A stretch of 64,000 nucleotides of DNA from assembly GCA_020152595.1 (NCBI GenBank), contig JAIGNY010004241.1, forward strand, positions 2,501 to 66,500. Reading direction: 5' to 3'. Shown piece by piece: positions 59,408-64,000 of this stretch. The first letter of the stretch is position 1. Each line of letters opens with the position of its first letter. The translations under genes were made by a program, and so were the position numbers. Under the pieces are notes generated by a model. That model saw only the letters and a program-made list of their open reading frames with translations, did no database searches and was not told the DNA's origin. Origin of the DNA: Chiridota heheva. Taxonomy: Eukaryota > Echinodermata > Holothuroidea > Apodida > Chiridotidae.

Positions 59408-59635
59408 TTAATATTGGGTAGACTGAATAAATATTAGGTGGTCGCATTCACAGTTACAAACACCATGTGACAGGAGCAAGGAGCTGAGGGCTCCTCCGTG
59501 AATTTGTTTTCCCGCTAATGAAAACGTGGGTTTAAGATAGTTGCTTCCCGCTGTTGAGAGTGAGGAGTCAACTTTTCTGGGAAGTCTTCTTATACCATTA
59601 AGGGTTTGGAGTATCCCGTTTGGACCTATAGTCAT
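59408..59635 (-). CDS. Unrecognised frame upstream of the LINE remnant (B)
   Basis: Counterpart of 46218-46541, shortened by a stop after 75 codons. The loss of the last 32 codons argues against a protein under constraint. Confidence 0.15.
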   Translation of the reverse strand: MTIGPNGILQTLNGIRRLPRKVDSSLSTAGSNYLKPTFSLAGKQIHGGALSSLLLSHGVCNCECDHLIFIQSTQY

Positions 59636-59639
59636 TGAA

Positions 59640-62600
59640 GGCTAGGAATCCACAATTTTCATGTATTGCTCCTGAAAGCTATGTTTTGAGATGAATTGCC
59701 GGGGAGGTATACCATAATCATCATTTGTTATCATCCATTTTATTAGAGACACAACTGACCTGCTAGGACAGGGACACATCCACCAGTGACAATAAGTGCT
59801 AGAAGCAAACTTAAGAGATTAAATCACGGGAGACACCATTCTATAAACTGAGCTAGAATTTCTATCCTGAGAACTAGTTAGCAGAACTTGAACACCATTT
59901 GATAAAATATGCGGGAACCGCCATTTTGGAGTATAGAACAACCTGCCCATTCCGAGCTGCTTTAATTTTCCAGTCCTTGAATCTCAGACACCATCTTTTG
60001 TAAACGCGATCAAGGGAGAATATCACAGGGTATAAGAAGCAAGAGTTTATTTTCTTTTTATTTTGTTGTTGTTGTTGTATATACAGTTTTTATATTCAGC
60101 GTTGCATGATGTTTGTTTGTAATAAAATCTTGAAAACTAATGCAATTCGGGTTAAGTGTTTAATTGTGGGACTGGAGTGGGCTGCTTGTCCTCTGTTCCA
60201 ATACTTAACCTAATGGTCCAAAAACCTGTCTAGTCTCCTGACAAAGAAAATATACATACATCAAGGTTTTTAGTTATTAACAAAGAATTATATGAATGGA
60301 GATACATACATTGGACTTCATTAGGTGTTACCCCTTCAGACAGCTCATTTTGTTGATTAATTGCATAAACTAGAAAATTCGCAATATATTTTTTATGTTA
60401 CATAATGTATATGTATAACAAAATCACCATGTGAGGGGTTCAAAACAAGAACTTATTACTCAAATCAGAATATCTTACATATTTCGATTTTTGATGAAAA
60501 CTGGAATCCATCTTCAACTTCACCATATGGAACATGAACAGCTTTCTCTCTCAATTTTTTCCCTTCCACCTGTTCAATCGCTAAGTTATGTCCTGAACAA
60601 CGGAAATGAACAAAAATATATCTTTTCTTTTAATTCTTTGAATTGTTGTTACTATTACTATAATTCGTCCCTCTTTTTGTGTATTAAGGAATGTTAGTCG
60701 TATTACCTTTGTATATAAATTCCGCATTTTGATGAATGTCTTTGGGACTAATAAAAACGTGAAAGAGAACTAATATATACATTTTTGTTATACTTTTCAA
60801 ACCTTTTATTTTTGCCCTCTTGAATAGGGTATAAATGTACTCATTTACCCTTCAGAATCAGAATAACAAGTAAATTAGAAAATCAATAAAACTTTGACAT
60901 CAATTTTCTCAAAACTATGTTTTTTTTACTTCATCACTATGCGGAAAGAGGGACAAAATATTTTGCAAGTCGTCCTGCTTTGGCAGTCTAGTTTATATTC
61001 TCATGTGATTGATCACCTGATGTTACAGACTATTTGATGAAATGCTTCAGAGATTTGAAAGTGTTTAGTGTGATTACTTTTATAAAACATCAACTATATT
61101 TTTTTCAATCTATTGATATCATGTAAATGTGAAGATTCCCAACTATATTTTATCATATTTTATGTTTCAAATTCCAGTGATTTTTATTAGTATTTTTAAT
61201 GCCTTGCTGTAATAAATATGCAAATTTTATATTACTTTTGTGACATCACAACCATAAAACCTATCAATCTCCTTATGTTAAGTTGTTAACTTTTGTGTTT
61301 TTTAAATCTCCTTCAACTCCTTTTTAATAGAAGACTTAAATATGACGAAGAAGTTTTGAACTTGTGTCTCCATCATATATCATAGCTCGATCGAAATAAA
61401 GCAGGAGAAATTGGTCAGTTTGATGATTTTCAGTGACTGAAATTTAGGACAGAAATTTAAAGAATTTCATTATAAAACTCACCTACAAACAATCAATATT
61501 TTCTCAATAAAAAATATGTCAAGTTATTTCAAAGGACTGAGGACTTGGCTTCATCATGCCATATTTGTGTTATACACTGTGTCACGGACCTAAATAGAAA
61601 AGTAACAGAAGAATGTCAAAAGATAAAATCAAGATCAGTGGCCTTTAATTTGAACTGAATATATTCAAACTTTAAGCCTTCTTTCAATAAATAGAATAAT
61701 ACAAACAATATTTTTAGGTCTGCTCTACTTAAATATCCTAACCTGATACTGTCAGACTAGTAAAGATGATGAGCTATCTGTCTAGTCTTTCTTTGGGCGA
61801 TGGTTGGTAATTAGGTAAAGTCCTTTAAGTATTCCAATAATGATCCAGTTCCGCAAAGAGTTCTGTAATGATATTGATGTATGATTTCTCTCAAAGTTTA
61901 AAGTCCGTAGGAGTTATGAGCTCATTGAAAGACGAGTTGTATACAGTAGATCCACTTTAAGATTTATATCTGCAGACAGTTTAAGGCAGAGAGATCTCTT
62001 ATAATTTAATCCTTAAGAAAAAGTCAAGATATTAATTCAAGTTGTTTAATATCAACACACTGAATGAAGGCAGTTAATTCTGGAGGTAAGATCACAGACA
62101 CGATCGTCACCAATTGTCTTGAAAACAGTCTCTTATATAGACTTCTAGTACGTTCTTATTATAGAAATAGGCGTAGCCGGGCATAACCGTTGATGTCGTT
62201 AACTATTATTATAAATATTGTTACAATGTTCCAATTCTAGAAGATTGCATCAGCAGGTCAGTATGAGTCAATGCATGAGAATTTTTTGGAACTGCGCCAC
62301 CTAGTTATTGAATGACAGTGTTATTGAGTTCGTCACCCTTTGGAATGTCCTTGATTTCTTGTGGAAGGTTACTTGTAACAAGTGGATCTTAGTCAAAATT
62401 TCACGGGTTGAGCTACTAAATCAGTGATGCTCTGGTTATTAGTGAGTGTTACTTCCTCTTTTTGAATTTTGTGTGTAGCGCCTTTCTTCTACCCCAACAC
62501 CTCAGTTCAATCTAATGTTTGAAATGCATTTGAAAATTCAATTCACAGTTTGCTTGTGGTCTGTTATATTTTGACAGGATGTGATATAGATCATTAACTA

Positions 62601-62980
62601 CTGTATTTAATTATTTCCTTATTTATACAACATTGAGATGTCAATTATATGTAACATATTGTAAATTTATAATACAATTTTGAATACATTTTAAAGGTAT
62701 TTTTAATATTCCACATAGTATTGTGTCCACTATTTCAGGAATGTTTTATGTATACAATGTGTGAATGAAAGTATATTGAAGTGTATTCATTTGTAATGCC
62801 AGTTTTCTTTATAGACTGGTAGTATGCATGGCCTTCATAACATTCTAATTGCAAAAGCTTGGAAGTGTAGTGTCAGAATATCAGTCCGGGCGAGGTCATA
62901 TTTACCTGTAAAATACCGCAGGTAATAGGCATCCTGCAACCATTTTGTTCGTATTTTGTGATAAATATGTACAGAAAGAT
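59640..62980. other. Gene-free part of unit B
   Basis: Matches 46550-49900 of unit A except for the A-only retroposon. No exon or RNA gene recognised. Confidence 0.55.
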
Positions 62981-62984
62981 TAAG

Positions 62985-63367
62985 TGAGAGGCCTACAATC
63001 TAAGACAAAGCTAAACTGTTCTTACAAATATTTTAATTTTTAAAATGACTCTTTCGCGCCAAAAAAGCCTAGCGTTTTTCTTGATTTTCCTCATGTTTCT
63101 AAAACGGTGTGGTAAGCATAAAAAGGAGTGAATAATATTTAGCTATAAAAGCAATGAAGGTCTATTACTGAGTTTTAAGTTTTGCCAGTCAAAGAAATTT
63201 TTCGCAGAGGTACTTAAAATTTCCAACACTTGCATAAGGCTTTAAAGTTAGTATAGTAAAGAATCATGGGAAATATCACAAAATGGTGATACCCATGTCA
63301 TGAAAAGTTTCTTATTTAGGGAAATTTTTGGTTCCTTGTTTCAGGACCTCTTCCAAGACTGACTATC
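62985..63367. other. Segment present in unit B but not in unit A
   Basis: In unit A the flanking words AGATTAAGTG and ATAGGCTTAAAGTAC lie almost side by side (near 49930-49950); in unit B about 380 bp separate them. The segment has no recognised gene or terminal repeat. Insertion in B and deletion in A are both possible. Confidence 0.7.
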
Positions 63368-64000
63368 ATAGGCTTAAAGTACATCAGGCTACAGAAATGA
63401 GATCAAATTGATCATGATTTTTTTAAAGTTAGATCCACTGAAATAGTTTTCCCCTCCAAAGAAATATCTCACACTGCCATTGACAATGTGATTAATTATT
63501 GAATATATTATCTATTTATATAACATTGAAATATCAACATATACAATATACATACATGTACTTCTTGTAAAATTTAGAATGTAATTTTAAATGTATTATG
63601 GTATTTTAATATTTCATATTGTATGCACTATTTCAAGATTGTTTCATGAATATCAGTGTGAGCAAAAGTGAATTTACATTTATTTTTATTTTGTTTTCTT
63701 TATTCATGGGTAATGTGCATGGCCTTTTAAACAGTTTAGTTTGGAAATGTCCTACCTATATCATGTACATTTTGCTCTTCTTCACTCAGTCCAGTTTTTC
63801 CCTGAAGAAAGTCATTGTTTTTAAATAACAAATGATCAAAAATGAAGACGAAATGTCATTAGTCGATGTGTTCCTTATTCAAATCATTTGTTACAGAGAA
63901 ATCTCATCTCAGGATAATCACATTCTCAAGATCTTCACACCCTCAGTGACCTCACGATCAATATAGTCAGGAAGTTCTGATCACGTGATACCTTACATAC

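Larger units (their letters stand above)
50594..64000 (+). repeat. Tandem segmental duplication, unit B (13.4 kb, runs to window edge)
   Basis: Direct repeat of 34397-50593. The last base of the window aligns with about 50554, so roughly 40 bp of the unit lie outside. Shorter than A mainly because the satellite upstream of ADPRM is small and lacks two transposons. B-only segments: the LINE at 54148-54886 and about 380 bp at 62985-63367. Confidence 0.97.

Overview
The window looks like a metazoan nuclear genome. It is AT-rich, has introns with GT/AG borders, long (TA)n runs, tRNA-derived SINEs, LINEs, Ty3/gypsy, Penelope and Polinton relics, and very low gene density. Echinoderm or another marine deuterostome invertebrate is a guess from repeat content only; no species can be named.

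The only host gene I recognise is present twice. It encodes a manganese-dependent ADP-ribose/CDP-alcohol diphosphatase (ADPRM, metallophosphoesterase family). Each copy has two coding exons: 41962-42757 + 43658-43950 (copy A) and 55011-55806 + 56701-56993 (copy B). Both give an intact predicted protein of 362 residues. They lie in a direct tandem segmental duplication: unit A is 34397-50593 and unit B is 50594 to at least 64000. Unit B stops about 40 bp short of the expected unit end at the window edge. The copies have since diverged by substitutions (24 in the 796-bp first exon by eye) and by private insertions: a 24-bp-unit satellite of about 4.3 kb carrying two DNA transposons in A against about 0.35 kb in B, a LINE 3' end only in B, and a short retroposon with a 10-bp target duplication only in A.

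1-4215: a decayed Ty3/gypsy retrotransposon (gag, protease, RT, RNase H, integrase) with frameshifts and stops. 4216-7882: an inverted-repeat structure about 3.7 kb long. Its left arm holds a SINE with a 12-bp target duplication; its right arm still has the empty site. Its interior holds (TA)n, a 143-bp tandem repeat and a Penelope-like RT/GIY-YIG fragment. 7883-15650: a more GC-rich fossil of a Polinton/Maverick (adintovirus-like) element, with a broken protein-primed DNA polymerase B on the minus strand and broken ATPase, structural-protein-like and core-protein-like genes on the plus strand. 15.7-34.4 kb: mostly non-coding, with SINEs, LINE remnants, a Tc1-like remnant, a satellite of about 175 bp split by a LINE and by a TIR element, and one promoter-like segment with NRF1-like and ATGGCG motifs.

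No CRISPR array, operon or prokaryotic system is present, and I found no convincing new multi-gene system. The most informative items are the ADPRM duplication with a changed metal-site motif in copy B, the nested insertions with readable target duplications, the SINE family, the fossil Polinton with a 47-bp palindrome, and the satellite upstream of ADPRM that repeats a consensus splice-donor sequence.
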